This document shows, one piece after another, positions 10,745-22,699 of a stretch of DNA of 64,000 bases. This DNA is from Medicago truncatula (lineage: Eukaryota > Streptophyta > Magnoliopsida > Fabales > Fabaceae). Numbering within the stretch: the first letter of the stretch is position 1; each line of letters starts with the position of its first letter. Both the position numbers and the translations under genes were made by a program. A model generated the notes under the pieces. The model saw only the letters and a program-made list of their open reading frames with translations, did not search any database and was not told the origin of the DNA. The stretch spans positions 51,440,494 to 51,504,493 of the forward strand of contig NC_053045.1 of NCBI RefSeq assembly GCF_003473485.1, read 5' to 3'.

Positions 10745-11994
10745 ATTCAAGCAATATAACTCTAATTGATGAAATATGCTAGATGGCGCCGTCGCTCATG
10801 ATGGTTGAAATAGAATTGAGAAAAAACAAAAACTGAAATACGATTTTGAAATAGAATCGGGAGATGTTGGGAGTCCAAGGAGGTTTTTGAAGAATAGAAG
10901 AAGCGTGTGTGATTGTTTTATGCTATCAGGTTGCTAATCCAACAAAAACTAGGATAAAAATAATAAAAGGTGAATAAGATGGATTAGAAATGAGTTTAAT
11001 TTATCCTTTCTTATTGGTGCACCAAACAACAGGATAGTTATCATATTTTGCCTTCATATGTTGTGTACGAAACGGGCTCTTACGGTCTTCGTGAGCTATA
11101 GGAAATTGCAATATAACGGAGGTAGGGTTCAAACCCAAAATTTTCCACCTACTTATTTCTAACCACCATGCTATTTGACGGAAAAAATACATCATTAAAT
11201 TAAATGAAAACAGTACATTTAAACAAATACAACAAGGAAGTAAACTAGTGGTAAGGGTGTCTGGGAGGGTTTTTTCAAGAGAATCGGTTAAATTGCAGGG
11301 AAACTACAAATTAGACTTTATAGTTATGAAAACCATCTATTACCCCTTGTTTTGGGATCTGTTATTCTTTCATCACATAAACTTCATACTATTTTCATTA
11401 CACAAGTGTGCTATTGCTATCCCAGTTGTTCTTTCTAGCCTTACCTAACCATAATTTTTAGAGCACCTTAATGACCTTATTCAAGATTACACCCTCACCC
11501 TCACGGATGGCTCTCTTCTTGCTTTTTCCAGCTACCTTCTGGTTGGATTTTTTTTCTTATCTTTTGTATCTATCCTCTACAGCTTCTGGTTGCTATATGG
11601 TAGTTTTTTCCTTCTATCTAAATCTTCCTTACAACAAACTTACTATATCTTTTTGCTTATAAATATAATAACATAGCTAAACGGCACCTACTTCAAACAT
11701 GGCTCATTCAACATTTGATCAAATCAACAGCATGTATATCATCTCATAAAGCATAAAATAAAATAATATAAAACAAAGATATGTTGAAGTGTCAAAGCAC
11801 AAAAACATCAAATAAACTATCCAAACCTAAAAACCAAGACAAATTCAAAGGAACAAATATCTTGCTAAACATTTTTTTTTTTCTAATAGTTTTTATTATT
11901 ACTTATTCAGACCAGCACACTCTCTCAAAGGATGATAGACTTGATAAGGAGGTTCAAAACTGCAACTGATCATTTTCGACAACCTTGAAAGGCC
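10745..11994. other. Intergenic, no gene seen
   Basis: AT-rich, apart from one degraded SINE (listed separately). The 11740-11990 part carries the shared 3' flank of the PB1 gene unit. Confidence 0.5.
11085..11190 (+). mobile_element. Degraded tRNA-derived SINE
   Basis: It contains 'TCGTGAGCTATAGGAAATTGCA', a B-box variant 'GGGTTCAAACCC' and the typical end 'CTAACCACCATGCTATTTGAC'. No target duplication is visible. Confidence 0.55.
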
Positions 11995-13614
11995 CTATTT
12001 AAACCAACCTTTACTAACAGGTGGGGGTGGGGGGTGGATGACTTGGACATTTGGTTTACTGAAGATAATCGCCGATACCAACCCAACCCAAGCCACAACA
12101 GCAGAACCATAATATATTGCTTCATCCTTCCGCATTATTTTGCCTACAGATTTATGCATCATATTTCTCCATTGAGAGAATTCCAATGGCAAGATTCCAT
12201 TCCCACGCACAAAAATTCTCCAGAATTTGAATCGTTGTCTCATCAAGTCATTCAAATCATTGTCATCGACAATATTCACCATCTCGGAATCTTCATCAAC
12301 ATAGCTCAGAGTGAATTTTACATCATCAGTAAAATCAAAAATAGACCTTATCTTAGCCCTCAACCTAACCATGTCAATATCAATTTGATTATTGTCATCC
12401 ACAGAAACATTGAAGCGCCTGTAGGCATCTCCAAACCTCACCTGAACAGAAATAACAAGTGACATGATATGAAGTACGTTATCATATATTAAAACATGAT
12501 ATTTATTTGAGATTAATTTCTAATATGACACCAACATCAAATGGCAAATCAAATATGTATTCCGTCAAATCACACCACTACACCTCACTTTAATGGAACG
12601 ACATGAAATAGTTGATTCTTATTGGATGTTAGTGTAAAATTAACTATGTTTCATAGATAATATAGGCTAAATACCTCTTTGGTCATTTAAGTTTGACAAA
12701 AACACCGAGTTAGTCCTAAGTTTTAATGCACATATTTGAAGTTTTTTAAACTTTCAAGTTTCAAATATATTCTTAAAAGCGTAACGATGCATTAAAGCAT
12801 TGAATGAATTAACAACTTAAAAATGACTTATTTAAAACTTAAAAAAGTAGAGGGCTAATCCGGTATTTTTGTCAACTTAGAGGTATTTTGTCTATAATAT
12901 AACATGAAAGAGCTAAATTTTTCAAATGCAAAAAGAATATTATATCATCATATTAATTTATAAGAGAAAGTTACAAATTTGGACTCACCATGCAATAATG
13001 AGCAAAGAAAAAAGAGGTGTACCACGAGTATCGTGGATGAACTTCTTCATCCTATACGTCATAGTTTTGCAAGTACCCATGATTTAGAAAAGATTAATTT
13101 ACACATTGCACAATGAAATTTGATATGAATTTCCAGAAACCACCCATCACATAATTGAACCTACTCGATTGATCCAACATATAACCCTAACAAACTAACA
13201 TGGAACCGTAGTAAAAAGAACCAATTACCATCATCGATCATGAAAGCCAAATCCATTTTAATAAGAAGATAAGGTAATTCTAACCAAAATATAAACAAAT
13301 AAATTCGACTGTCATGTTAGACATAAAATTATTTTCATAAAACCCACGTTCTAGGGTAAAAAAAAAAAATGCAATTAGATTCAGATTAAATCCAATTATA
13401 AAATATTATACCACTGAAATCAAGCAATATAATCACGATCAGACAAACTCCAAATTAGATGAAAAATCGTATCGGACGAAGAACAAAAAGCAGCGTATGA
13501 CTCAACGAAAATAGCATAATAAAAAAGAAAAAGATTTGAACGCAAATTAATATAAAAGAATTGAAAAAAGGGGAAAATTGAGATCGGTACCTTGATCACG
13601 AAATCAGAAACCAT
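11995..13614 (-). CDS. NBR1-like PB1 domain membrane protein, copy 3
   Basis: Exons 13591-13614 (MVSDFVIK) and 11995-12441 give 156 aa. The PB1 domain spans about residues 4-88: K8 at the exon border, 'VRFGDAYRRFNVSVDDNN', and OPCA 'DEDSEMVNIVDDNDLNDLM' (57-75), with serine where the usual glycine sits. A linker ('LPLEFSQWRNMMHKSVGKIM') leads to a membrane segment at about 116-136 ('AIYYGSAVVAWVGLVSAIIF') and a five-proline tail ending SKGWFK. It is closest to copy 1. The second exon also has a long antisense open frame, which I regard as a shadow. A MITE sits in the intron, and a TATA box lies about 75 nt upstream. Function is unknown; a membrane-tethered partner for NBR1-type PB1 domains is a hypothesis. 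Confidence 0.83.
12657..12901. mobile_element. MITE in the intron of PB1 copy 3
   Basis: Element body 12665-12893. The ends GGCTAAATACCTC and, reverse-complemented, AGACAAAATACCTC continue as imperfect inverted repeats of about 45 bp ('TTGACAAAAACACCGAGTTAG' against 'TTGACAAAAATACCGGATTAG'). ATAATATA is present on both sides (12657-12664, 12894-12901) as a likely 8-bp target duplication. Eight bases would suit hAT-type elements, but the AT-rich duplication could be chance. Confidence 0.6.
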
Positions 13615-13685
13615 AGCTGACAGAAGAAAAGCGAAGGACGAAAGGGATAGAACTGAAACCCTAACCACTATACACACGGAGAGTG

Positions 13686-13721
13686 ATATATATACGGCTC
13701 TTTATTGGCTTTGCCAACAAG
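13686..13721 (-). promoter_or_regulatory. TATA box and conserved upstream block, PB1 copy 3
   Basis: TATATATAT (13686-13694, minus strand) lies about 72 nt upstream of the ATG. CTTGTTGGCAAAGCCAA (13705-13721) differs by one base from the block of copies 1 and 2. Confidence 0.6.
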
Positions 13722-14440
13722 AAATTCATTTTTGACAATAACCTTTTTTTATTTTCTTTTCTTTTCTTTTTATTCCTATTATTTTTCTAGGATATTGATG
13801 CTACTTCTTCCCAAAGTTAGTGTTTGGGATCCACAAACATATTTCAATTTTTTATTTTATTATCGATACAAATTGTTTTTTTAATGAAGATATTATCCAT
13901 TTATATAAACAATTAAATTACTTGATTCTTCTAAAAAAATTAAGTTACTTGATTGGCAAGTAAAGATAAAATAGAGAAAAAAACTTTAAGATAAATTTAG
14001 AAGAAAAAAATAATATACCAAAACTTACTATCTTTTTATATAAAAATAAATAAATATTTGAAGGTAAAAACTTAGTGCATTTCTATAGTTATTTATTCCG
14101 CATGGTTCATAACTAAATTATTCATGATTTCTGTAGATCCATAATTTTTTCATAGTTTATTATGAATAAAAAGATATATTTTTAGCTAAGAACCATACGA
14201 AAAACGTAAATGCACCTATGTTTTGTCCATATTTAAAAATTTTGATTATTGAATTAAATTGTAAATAAAAATACTTCATTTTTTTAACTAAAATAAAAAA
14301 ATAGTTCATATAAATGGCGAAAGTGGAAAGTAAAAAGGCAAGCCATAAGTTTGTATTCATTTTGTTTCGGACTAGGCCAAGATTTAATCCATAAGTGAAC
14401 TAAATCACCATAAGCATGTAGCGCTTAAACGAACCATAAC
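13722..14440. other. Intergenic, no gene seen
   Basis: Very AT-rich, with T-runs near 13745-13780. No recognisable feature. Confidence 0.55.
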
Positions 14441-15270
14441 ATGGAATCACTTTAGATGCATACTAAAACAAGGATGTTGACCCAAACAAGATCGTTTGAT
14501 CAGGATCACCTCATGATCTATCTACAACTATCCTTTAAGACAAGTGTTCGATCAGGGTTTTGGGTCCTAAAACCCTATTTTCCAACTATAAAACCTAACT
14601 TATGGTCTAGGTGCATGCACACTATTCTCTACCCTAAAAACCTCACAGTCACAAAACTTACTTACTTGGTCATCAAAGCATTTACAGGCACACCCTCTCG
14701 GTGGAGATGTCAATTAACTTCTAACATCTTAAACTTTTTATCACCCATTCATGTTGTTGATCTTATGTCTAAATGGATTAATGATGTGATCTCCGGGAAA
14801 CGCACTTCGCTATTTCACAACTTTTTTCTTCTAAGATCATATGGCTAACATGAGACATGGATGAAAATTTTCTAGCTTAGTCGTCGCCAACCTCTATCCA
14901 AACAAACATCAAATAACAACTTTGCAATTTCACTTCCAAAACAAGAAGTTTATCTTCGAAACATGGACTAATAACCTCCTTCGTGACATCTTGTTGTTTG
15001 TCCAACGGTTTTCTGAAGTCATAACAAAGCAAGGTGAGCGCCTGACTCGCATCACGAAAGGCTTTCAAAAGTTATCGTTAGTTGTTGGTGAAAATCAAGA
15101 CCCTCATCAACATGCTATCATCCTTCAAGAGGACCCAAACCTCTACCAAGAAGCTGAATATCTCCATCTCAATCTACTAGAATATGTGGGCATCATGCAG
15201 GAGGCCATAAAAGTTACCGTCAGATTATCAACTTTACCGCTCCACATCGTTAGAGATAAAAAGGTTTAGA
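14441..15270 (+). other. Unidentified degraded coding-like stretch
   Basis: Two open frames in a row (14456-14848, 130 aa; 14922-15269, 115 aa) are less AT-rich than their surroundings and have protein-like composition ('LVIKAFTGTPSRWRC', 'VVGENQDPHQHAIILQEDP'). They are separated by stops and by a frame change. I do not recognise a family. 'KAFTGT..RW' is faintly like gag/coat-region wording of plant retroelements, but that is too weak to name. Most likely a decayed retroelement or gene relic. Confidence 0.2.
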
Positions 15271-15404
15271 ACTACTGCGTAATATATAACAAATTTGTGT
15301 GTTTCTTACACAATAATCACTAATGCTTAGTGGCTCAGCCTTCTAATTTTTAAACTCGGAAGATGAGTTCTATTAGGGAAAAATCAATAAAAGCAATATG
15401 ATTA

Positions 15405-15712
15405 ATTGTATTTTTGTCCCCCTTATTTTATAAATCTCATGAAAATAGTTTTATTTTTTAAAACCGAACTTTTTGATCCTCAATTTTCACATTTGTTACA
15501 ACTGAGTTTTTAAGCTATGTTTTTTTGGCCCTATAGTAATGATTTAACTCCAAAAATTTTGATTTATTGTTTCAATGTTGAATTTAAAAAATATGGATTG
15601 AGACCAAAATTACAACAAATATAAAAGTAGAGAAACCAAAAAGCTTGATTTTAAATGGACTATTTTTTTGAGTTTTACAAATTAAAAGGGACCAAAAAAT
15701 AATACTAAAATA
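15405..15712. repeat. Inverted-repeat element (MITE-like)
   Basis: The left arm 'TTTTTGTCCCCCTTATTTTA...TTTTTGATCC...TTTGTTACAA' is mirrored by 'TTACAACAAATATAAAAG...AGGGACCAAAAAATAA' on the right, with arms of about 95 bp. Diverged sequences of the same style lie near 8800-8960 and 17230-17350. Confidence 0.5.
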
Positions 15713-16545
15713 AGTCTAAAATTATATAGTAAGCGTGTAAGCTTTGGGAAAAAAAAAAAAAAGTGTCAACAGCTTTAAATACAAAATTAACAAGTAACTA
15801 AAATGGATTTGAAAAGGAGAAAACTTAGGTACAATTCCTTAGGTACTTTTCCTATGGTTCTTAACTAAATTCACCATGATTTTCTCAAAGTTTTCTCCAT
15901 TTGAAAATATAGCTTATAGTATAGTTTAGCTCAACAAAGAAAAAGTACATATAATGGGTCGATTTGGCCGAATCGAAACAATATAGGGCATAACTAACAT
16001 GCTAACTTAATTAACACTACTTAAACTATACATACACTTTTAAAAGTGATTACACAAGTTCCAAATTATTTATATTTGTTTATTTAACTAGTGTCTCATA
16101 GACACTTGTTAATATTTTAGGAGATTTAAAGTATTAAAAAAAAAATGTAAGATTATAAAAGTAATTTTAAAATCCAGGGATGCAAGTGCATCACCTCACC
16201 TATGTAGCTCCGCCAATACCAGTACATGTATTCATTTTTTTAGTCTATCATTTGCTTATAAATAAATAAAATCTGTTAAACAAAAAAAAAAAAAAACGAC
16301 ACCAACATCAAACAAGGCTCAATCAACATCAACCAAATATACACCATGTATCTCATAAAGCATTAAATAACATAATATAAAAAAGCAAAGATATGTTGCA
16401 ATGCAAAGCACAAGAACATCCAATTAACAATCCAAAAAAAATAACCTGCTAAATACTTATTTTTCTAATAGTTTATTATTGATACTTTGAGACCATCACA
16501 CTCTCTTGAGGATGATAGACTTGATAAGTGGTTGGTAACTGCAAC
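15713..16545. other. Intergenic, no gene seen
   Basis: AT-rich. At 16090-16125 there is an 'ACTAGTGTCTCATAGACACTTGTTA' stem also seen near 55165-55190. The end carries the shared 3' flank of the PB1 unit. Confidence 0.45.
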
Positions 16546-17983
16546 TCATTTTTGACCATATCTAAACAAACCTGTCCTAACAGCGGGTTTGATGAATGAT
16601 TCGACGGGTTGGATAGGTTGGGCGGGTTCGACAGGTTCAACGGGTTGGGTGGGGAGGATGGATTCAACTTTTGGTTTGGTGAGCATAATTGCTATAAGCG
16701 CTGAACACAACCCACCGGCAAAAGCACAACCAAAAGCTAATACTTCTTCCTTCAATATAAATTCCCAGACGGATTTACTGATCTTACTTTTCCATAAAGA
16801 GAATTCTAATGGAAGGAATCCATTGCCATATACTTCAATTCTCAACATTTCTAATTTCTGCCTCACCACATCATGCAAATCATCATCATCCACAAGATAC
16901 ACCGTGTCGTCCTCTTCATCAACATATTTCAGACTGAAATTTGTATCAGCGGTAAAATTGAAAACAGACCGTATCTTAGCCCTCAACACAACCATGCTAA
17001 GATCCATTTGATTATTCTCATCCACACGAAAATTGAAGCGCTTGAAGTTACTTCCACATTTCACCTGTACAGATATAACAAGTGACATATGATATTTTTG
17101 TTTTGCACTCTTATCTATGACGTACGGATACAGAAACGACACAGGCATGCCAACACCGCTAATAAATTGTGAAAATTTCATAATTAAGTGTAATCACATG
17201 TGTGAGTGATTTCAGGACACACCTTTTTTAAGGAATGTTCGTGCTTACAAAATTATCACTTTTTGACCAAAAATTACCACTATTGGGGGGAAAAGTCAAC
17301 GGTTTTTGAGTCAAAAAGTTGGTGTTAGGACCAAAATTGCAACAATATGTAAATGAGTTATGATACATAGACAACTTAAGGTGACAATATACACCTCTTA
17401 ACACCCACACAAGCACACTTTCTCTTTGCTCTTTTCACTTCCTAGTGTATGGGGTGTACCAGGGTGTACTGAAATAAAGGGTGTTTATGTGACATTTTTC
17501 TATGTAAATGCACCAAAAATCTGGATTTTGAGATGGGAGATTAAAATCTTATTTCAGTTAAAATAACAAAACTATAAGTGCATACACAAGGGATAATTTG
17601 ATGAAATATATAACAACAGGCATTCAAATTCACTGTCATGCTATGCTATGAAGTATGGGTACGAACACGGGCACCAACACCACTACTAATTTGAAAATAT
17701 CATATAATTTAATGTCAGTGTAATTATATATTTCGGTGTTATGGCGGTGTCGGACACAATGCGTCGACATGTGTCCAACATCCGAGGAGTGTCCGTACTT
17801 GATAGCTATCATCAAACTTAAGTTTTGAGAGGAAAACAAATCATTCATATGTAACCCTAATTAACATGTAACGCGCTAGCCATATACTAATAAAAATTCG
17901 ACCAGAAATTAATTGAAAACATTATAATCATTATCAAAAAAGAAAAGAAAGAAAGGGACCTTTGCCACCAGATGACTATCCAT
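16546..17983 (-). CDS. NBR1-like PB1 domain membrane protein, copy 4
   Basis: Exons 17960-17983 (MDSHLVAK) and 16546-17064 give about 180 aa, the longest copy. PB1 residues are about 4-88: K8, 'VKCGSNFKRFNFRVDENNQ', and OPCA 'DEEDDTVYLVDDDDLHDVV' with aspartate at the usual glycine. The linker 'LPLEFSLWKSKISKSVWEFI' is followed by a membrane segment ('LAFGCAFAGGLCSALIAIML', about 119-138). The tail is low-complexity 'PTQPVEPVEPAQPIQPVE', an expanded Pro-Val-Glu repeat not seen in copies 1, 3 or 5, ending RTGLFRYGQK. PB1 is a protein-protein interaction domain. The enlarged proline tail may be an extra binding or spacer region (inference). Confidence 0.8.
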
Positions 17984-18083
17984 AGCTGATAGAACGAAAG
18001 AGATGAAGGACGAAAGGAAGAGGAGTGAAACCCTAACCTGCCTGCCAACTGCTATATATACACACCCACTGAAGTGAAGAGTG

Positions 18084-18091
18084 ATATATAT
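18084..18091 (-). promoter_or_regulatory. TATA box of PB1 copy 4
   Basis: ATATATAT followed by CACTCTTC on the minus strand, about 100 nt upstream of the ATG, matches the TATA/CACTCT arrangement of copies 1-3. The CTTGTTGG block is not seen here. Confidence 0.5.
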
Positions 18092-20276
18092 CGCTATTCT
18101 TTTTGAGGAATATTTATCGCAATTTTACTCTATTAATACTGCTTTTTCATTACTTTTCGGTAAAGTTACTTTGTTGTGGGACCCGTAATTGGGTATTATG
18201 ATCCATTAGGCTAAATTTATTTTTTATTTTTACCTAAAAAAAAATTTATTTAATTCTCTTTGAAATTTAATGAAATTTTCCAAGATTGTTTATAATATTA
18301 TTAGAATATCTTTAAAAGGTCCCCGTGAATAATATGTAAGGTCTAGGGTTCAGACTTCGACCACCACAAAATATCTTTAAATATTTTTTATAATTTTTCA
18401 ACAAAAACATGTGTCATATATGAATTTTTTTATGTTTTTTATGCTTAAAAATTCATAATTAGTTTATATTTTTATTTTAAAAATTATAATTTTTTTAAAA
18501 CATTCTTATAATCTAAACATTTATGGAAATTGTGGTTCAAGAATATGAAATCTAAATATAAGTTGTTGATTTACAAGTAGATTAAAAGTGGTGATTGAAA
18601 CTTTTGGGAGACTAATAGTCAAAGAATTTTTTTAGAGATTAAAACGAAAAAATGGTATATCTATTTATCGATTGAGTACATTTATCGATACACTTCACTT
18701 CCTTAAAAAAAAATCGATACACTTCACTTGTGCCCCAAAAGTGTTATAGATATCCATTGAGTATATTTGATATTCCCGCTTCAAGAAAAAAAAAAAAGTT
18801 TCCCTTCAAAACAAAAAATGTTATTCCTAACTAGAGTAGAGCCCGAACTTTCTCTCCACTGTTATTCCTAATTAGAAAATATGTTATGCCAAATTATTTC
18901 TTTGACTAACAATAAATTATATTCGTTCATTTAAATTGATAGAGTACACCGATACGATACAAATTTACTAAAAACAAATGCACTTAAATGTTGCTAGGTA
19001 TCTTTGTCTTTTTGAGGGGTGTTGGGAGAAATATTAGAAGCCTCTAGGGTAATTTTTGCAAGAAAGATATATTGTGACTGATTTGGAGTAAATTTACTTC
19101 TGGTGGGTCCAAATCCTATTAGGTCGGATCGCATAATGGGTTGCAGAAAGTTTGGGGTGTTTCACCATCAAATCTTTCTATACACTTCTTCAATCCTTTT
19201 GACACCACCGCAACATTGGTAAACCTATTGAAGAAGAGTAATGATATTTTTACAACAATTTTGTGATAACTTTAGGGATAAGCTTCTACTTCGAGAGAGA
19301 GAGAGCATTGAAAGTATGAAAAATAGTAGTTTCAAAGTTGTCCATAATAATTGTATAAATATCATTTTCATGGAAGAATTACACACAATCACAAAAAATT
19401 GGTACTTTTGGATGATATCTACTAAGAAATAAAGACTTAATTATACAAATGGTCCCTATAACATAGGTCACTTTTGATTTAGTCCGACAATCCTTTTTAT
19501 TTGTTGAAGTGACAAAATTGTTTGCATGTCAGTGTTGATTGGGATTGAGACATGTCCTCCTGAACTCTAGCTAGTTTCATTACGGAATGGCAAAAATGTC
19601 CTTAGCTCTTAAAGAAAAAATTCATCTTTTTCAATACAAATACAAAACCCATAAAATGCAAGGAATTAAACAATTTTCATCTCCAACCTCATAAACATCA
19701 ATAAAAGGGATCACCACCACAACAACCATGAAGGAGGGAAAATAAGGAGATGAAAGAGAAACAAAAAAGTACAACATACGCGGATAGAGAAATAATATTT
19801 ATACAATCATTTTATAAAAAAAAATTGGAACAACTTTCTCTCGCTCTCTTCCATACTCACAATGTTTTCTCGTTATTTATCTCCATATTTCTCTCTCTTG
19901 TTTTTTTCGCAAAAGAAGGGAAAAATGGTTGTACCAAATGTTGTTCAGAAACTGGTTGTACAAATATACTCCTTAAGCTTATATAGGTTACATAGTTTAA
20001 CTCTCTTAATATGGGTTTGTTTACAATTTGAACATATGGTTTATCTTCTCCATCCCGATATTCCTATCACACTCTCTCTCGTACACCACTCAACTTATCC
20101 CCAGGATCTTCTTAAACAATTTGGAGGTCATGTTCTAATCTAAGAAATCAGACCCTTAATGAGAAAAAACACAACAAAAAATTATTTTTTTATGTAAATT
20201 ATAAATAACTTTAAAAACGTGTAAATAATGTCAATAACATAAAAAAATAAAGAAATGTTTTAATCAAAACTTATTT
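18092..20276. other. Intergenic, no gene seen
   Basis: AT-rich. A SINE scrap is visible at 18318-18374 ('GGTCCCCGTGA', 'AAGGTCTAGGGTTC', 'CGACCACCAC'). Open frames near 19240-20140 are short, overlapping and resemble nothing known. Confidence 0.5.
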
Positions 20277-20846
20277 ATATGTTTAGTCCCTACAAATTGG
20301 AATCACTTAATTTTTAGTCTATGTACTTACTAATCCTTTCAAAAAATTTATGCAATTACTAATCATTTGAATTTTAATCCTTGAACTCATTTTATTGATG
20401 CCACATCATGATTTAGCTGATGTGACATTGACGAATAGGCCAACCACATGTTGGCTCACACAAAATGAGGGTGATCTGACTAAAATACCTCTTCCTTCAT
20501 CAGACATTGGTGAAATGACCAATATTCCCTCACTTCATCCCATCGCTTCCCTTATTGTGGTTTCCCTTCTTCTCTATAGCTAATGTGAAAGAATGATCTT
20601 TAGAATCCATAATGGTTTGGAACAACTAAGGGCATTTTCGTCTATACTGTTTAGTTTTTAATGAGTTGTCAAACTTCTCTCCTTGTCATCCTGATCAAGT
20701 CAACAAATCAGCGACATTTCTGTAATTAAATGGGTTTGGGGACTAAAACTCGAGTGATTAATCTTTGCAAAACAAAATTGAAAGGATTAACAAATTCATG
20801 AACCAAAACTCAAGTGACCCCTATTTGTAAGGACTAAACATATATA
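20277..20846. repeat. Inverted-repeat DNA element, about 570 bp
   Basis: The left end 'ATGTTTAGTCCCTACAAAT' and the right end 'ATTTGTAAGGACTAAACAT' are inverted copies, continuing through '..TCACTTAATTTTTAGTC' against 'TCAAGTGACCC' with decreasing identity for about 70 bp. The interior is less AT-rich. It is typical of non-autonomous DNA elements; the family is not identified. Confidence 0.55.
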
Positions 20847-20984
20847 CTATATATAAAGAAAACTACCCCTTTCAGCACTTTTGAGTTGGATTTTTCCTTT
20901 CCAAAAATACCCTCATTTTTCAATACAAATAACACATGTAATAAATAGATAAGAATAAATTTAAATATTAAAACAAATGTAACA

Positions 20985-20988
<4 letters not shown>

Positions 20989-21040
<52 letters not shown>
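20989..21040. repeat. (AT)26 microsatellite
   Basis: 52 bp of uninterrupted AT dinucleotides. Confidence 0.98.
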
Positions 21041-21043
<3 letters not shown>

Positions 21044-21230
21044 TTTTTTTCCTTTATCATTTAAAAATTGTAAAACATTAGATGAGTATATTTATATTTA
21101 CTTTTTAAGTATTCCAATTATACCCTTAAAAATATTCTATAATAAAGATTGAAGTTGGTGTCATTAAAAAAAAATTAGATTATATTTTTTTGTTATATTG
21201 TAGGTGTCATTGAAATAGATAATCATAATC

Positions 21231-21338
21231 AGTTTGGTTTTTTGGTAGTGGCCATGGTTTGAACCCCGAACCTTGCATATACTATGCATTGTCCATACTA
21301 ATTGAGCTAAGCTCACGAGGACATGGTTAGTTTGGTTT
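21231..21338 (-). mobile_element. Short tRNA-derived SINE with target duplication
   Basis: Body 21241-21328, minus strand: 'CTCGTGAGCTTAGCTCAATT' (A box), 'GGGTTCAAACC' (B box) and a short A-tail. AGTTTGGTTT flanks both sides (21231-21240, 21329-21338). It is the same short subfamily as the copy at 29.15 kb. Confidence 0.8.
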
Positions 21339-21630
21339 GTTATAACTTGAAAGCAACAAACATTTATATTTATATTTTTAATTTTAATCAAAATCAAAAT
21401 TTCATAAAAAAATACCGTTCATAATTTTCAAACGTTAATGCAATAAAAAAAGCAGAAAGACGGGCACATATGTGCCCATATTTTCGCTAGTATAAATAAG
21501 TTTACATCAATATTTCTAACTACTTAAAATGAGTCATTACTCTAACATATTTTGAAGCAAATTCATCACCCAAGTCTTCCCGTAATAAATAAATGCAAAT
21601 GCCACCCAAACCAAACATTTTATAGATTAT

Positions 21631-22247
21631 AGTATAATTATTTTCATACACCCTCTCTCTTTCTCTCTCTTCTATCCATCTCAAACCCTAGCCGTCGCCC
21701 CTTTCTTCTTTTTCTTTTTGTCAGAGGGGTGATTTAAGGTCAATTTTGACCCAAAAATCACCCCTGCGAATTGTTTTTCCTTCTACCCTAATTGAATAAG
21801 TGATTTCACATATTTTCAGTTTTCTTTCGTTTGTTTTTGTGATTTCGTCGTCTCTGCACGACTCTGTTTGTTTTGATTTCCCGTCTTTGTGCGGTGTGTT
21901 TTTTATTTCCTGTCTAATTAGTGCGGTGTATATTTGATTCAGGTTGAAAGATTAGCTTTGAGAAACTGCAGATTCGATCAATGACTTTGGTGTCATCAAC
22001 GTTGCAGATCCGGAGACATGAGTATGAGTAGAGTATGAGTATTCCAGAGACTTGAATATAGTCATATTTGTAGACATAAGTATTTTGCCGTTTTATGTTA
22101 TTAACACAGATGCATGTTGTGAGTTTGTTCACAGTTTCATCATTCTTGTTTTTAGCGAATTTGAATTTGTATTATATCGATGTGTTCTATCAATTTGAAT
22201 TATGAATATTGTTTATTTTTGTAAAAAAAAAAAGTATTATTATTTTC
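21631..22247 (+). mobile_element. mRNA-like poly(A) retroposon, copy 1
   Basis: A segment of about 587 bp (21646-22232) begins with a 5'UTR-like CT-rich leader ('CTCAAACCCTAGCCGTCGCC'), contains a hairpin (GGGGTGATTTAAGGTCAA facing TTGACCCAAAAATCACCCC) and ends in an A-run. It is flanked by AGTATAATTATTTTC and AGTATTATTATTTTC (one mismatch in 15), a likely target duplication. No protein-coding frame was found. Related copies lie at 22700-23060 (inverted, no tail) and 39655-40132 (with tail). No tRNA-type boxes were noticed, so it may be a retroposed noncoding RNA or UTR-rich mRNA. Confidence 0.65.
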
Positions 22248-22434
22248 TTCCATTCGGTTTTTACTTTTTTACCCTTTAGTTATATTGACATTGAATTGTG
22301 AAGTCAAAATTAGGTTTTGGGTTGGGTAGGAAAGTCTCAATGAGTTGCGGGGATTTGGATCCTTTCACACTAGTTTTTGAGAATTGATGTTTACACATTT
22401 GATAAGACTGAGAAACACGAGTAAAATACGATTT

Positions 22435-22525
22435 TGCTCCCTCGGCAGTTAACTGCCGAAGAATTAATAATCCGGCTGCAGTTAACTGTCGAGGAAAACC
22501 TCGGGAGTTAACTACCGAGGAACTT
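22435..22525. repeat. Cluster of three AGTTAACT palindromes
   Basis: Three stems share the core AGTTAACT with G/C-rich inverted flanks: CGGCAGTTAACTGCCG (22443-22458), GCAGTTAACTGT (within 22473-22493) and CCTCGG..AGTTAACT.CCGAGG (22499-22520). They sit between the forward and inverted copies of the poly(A) retroposon. The same core appears in the element at 31.3-32.1 kb. Confidence 0.8.
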
Positions 22526-22699
22526 AAAACCTGAAATTAAATAAGGAAATACACTAAGTTTTTTCCTTAATTAAATTTAATTCTTTAATAAGGAAATATT
22601 TGTAATTATTTGTAATTAATTTCATTGATGTCTATCATTATTCAAGGTAATAAAAAATATTTAAAGGTAATAAAAAAATATTCTTAATCTTAACCAATA

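Noticed and set aside
12034..12462. 142-codon open frame on the plus strand (and similar ones at 4936-5247, 16589-17011 and 23797-24024)
   Set aside because: Antisense shadows of the PB1 exons. They recur only because the sense exons are homologous, and they show no independent protein family or splice context.
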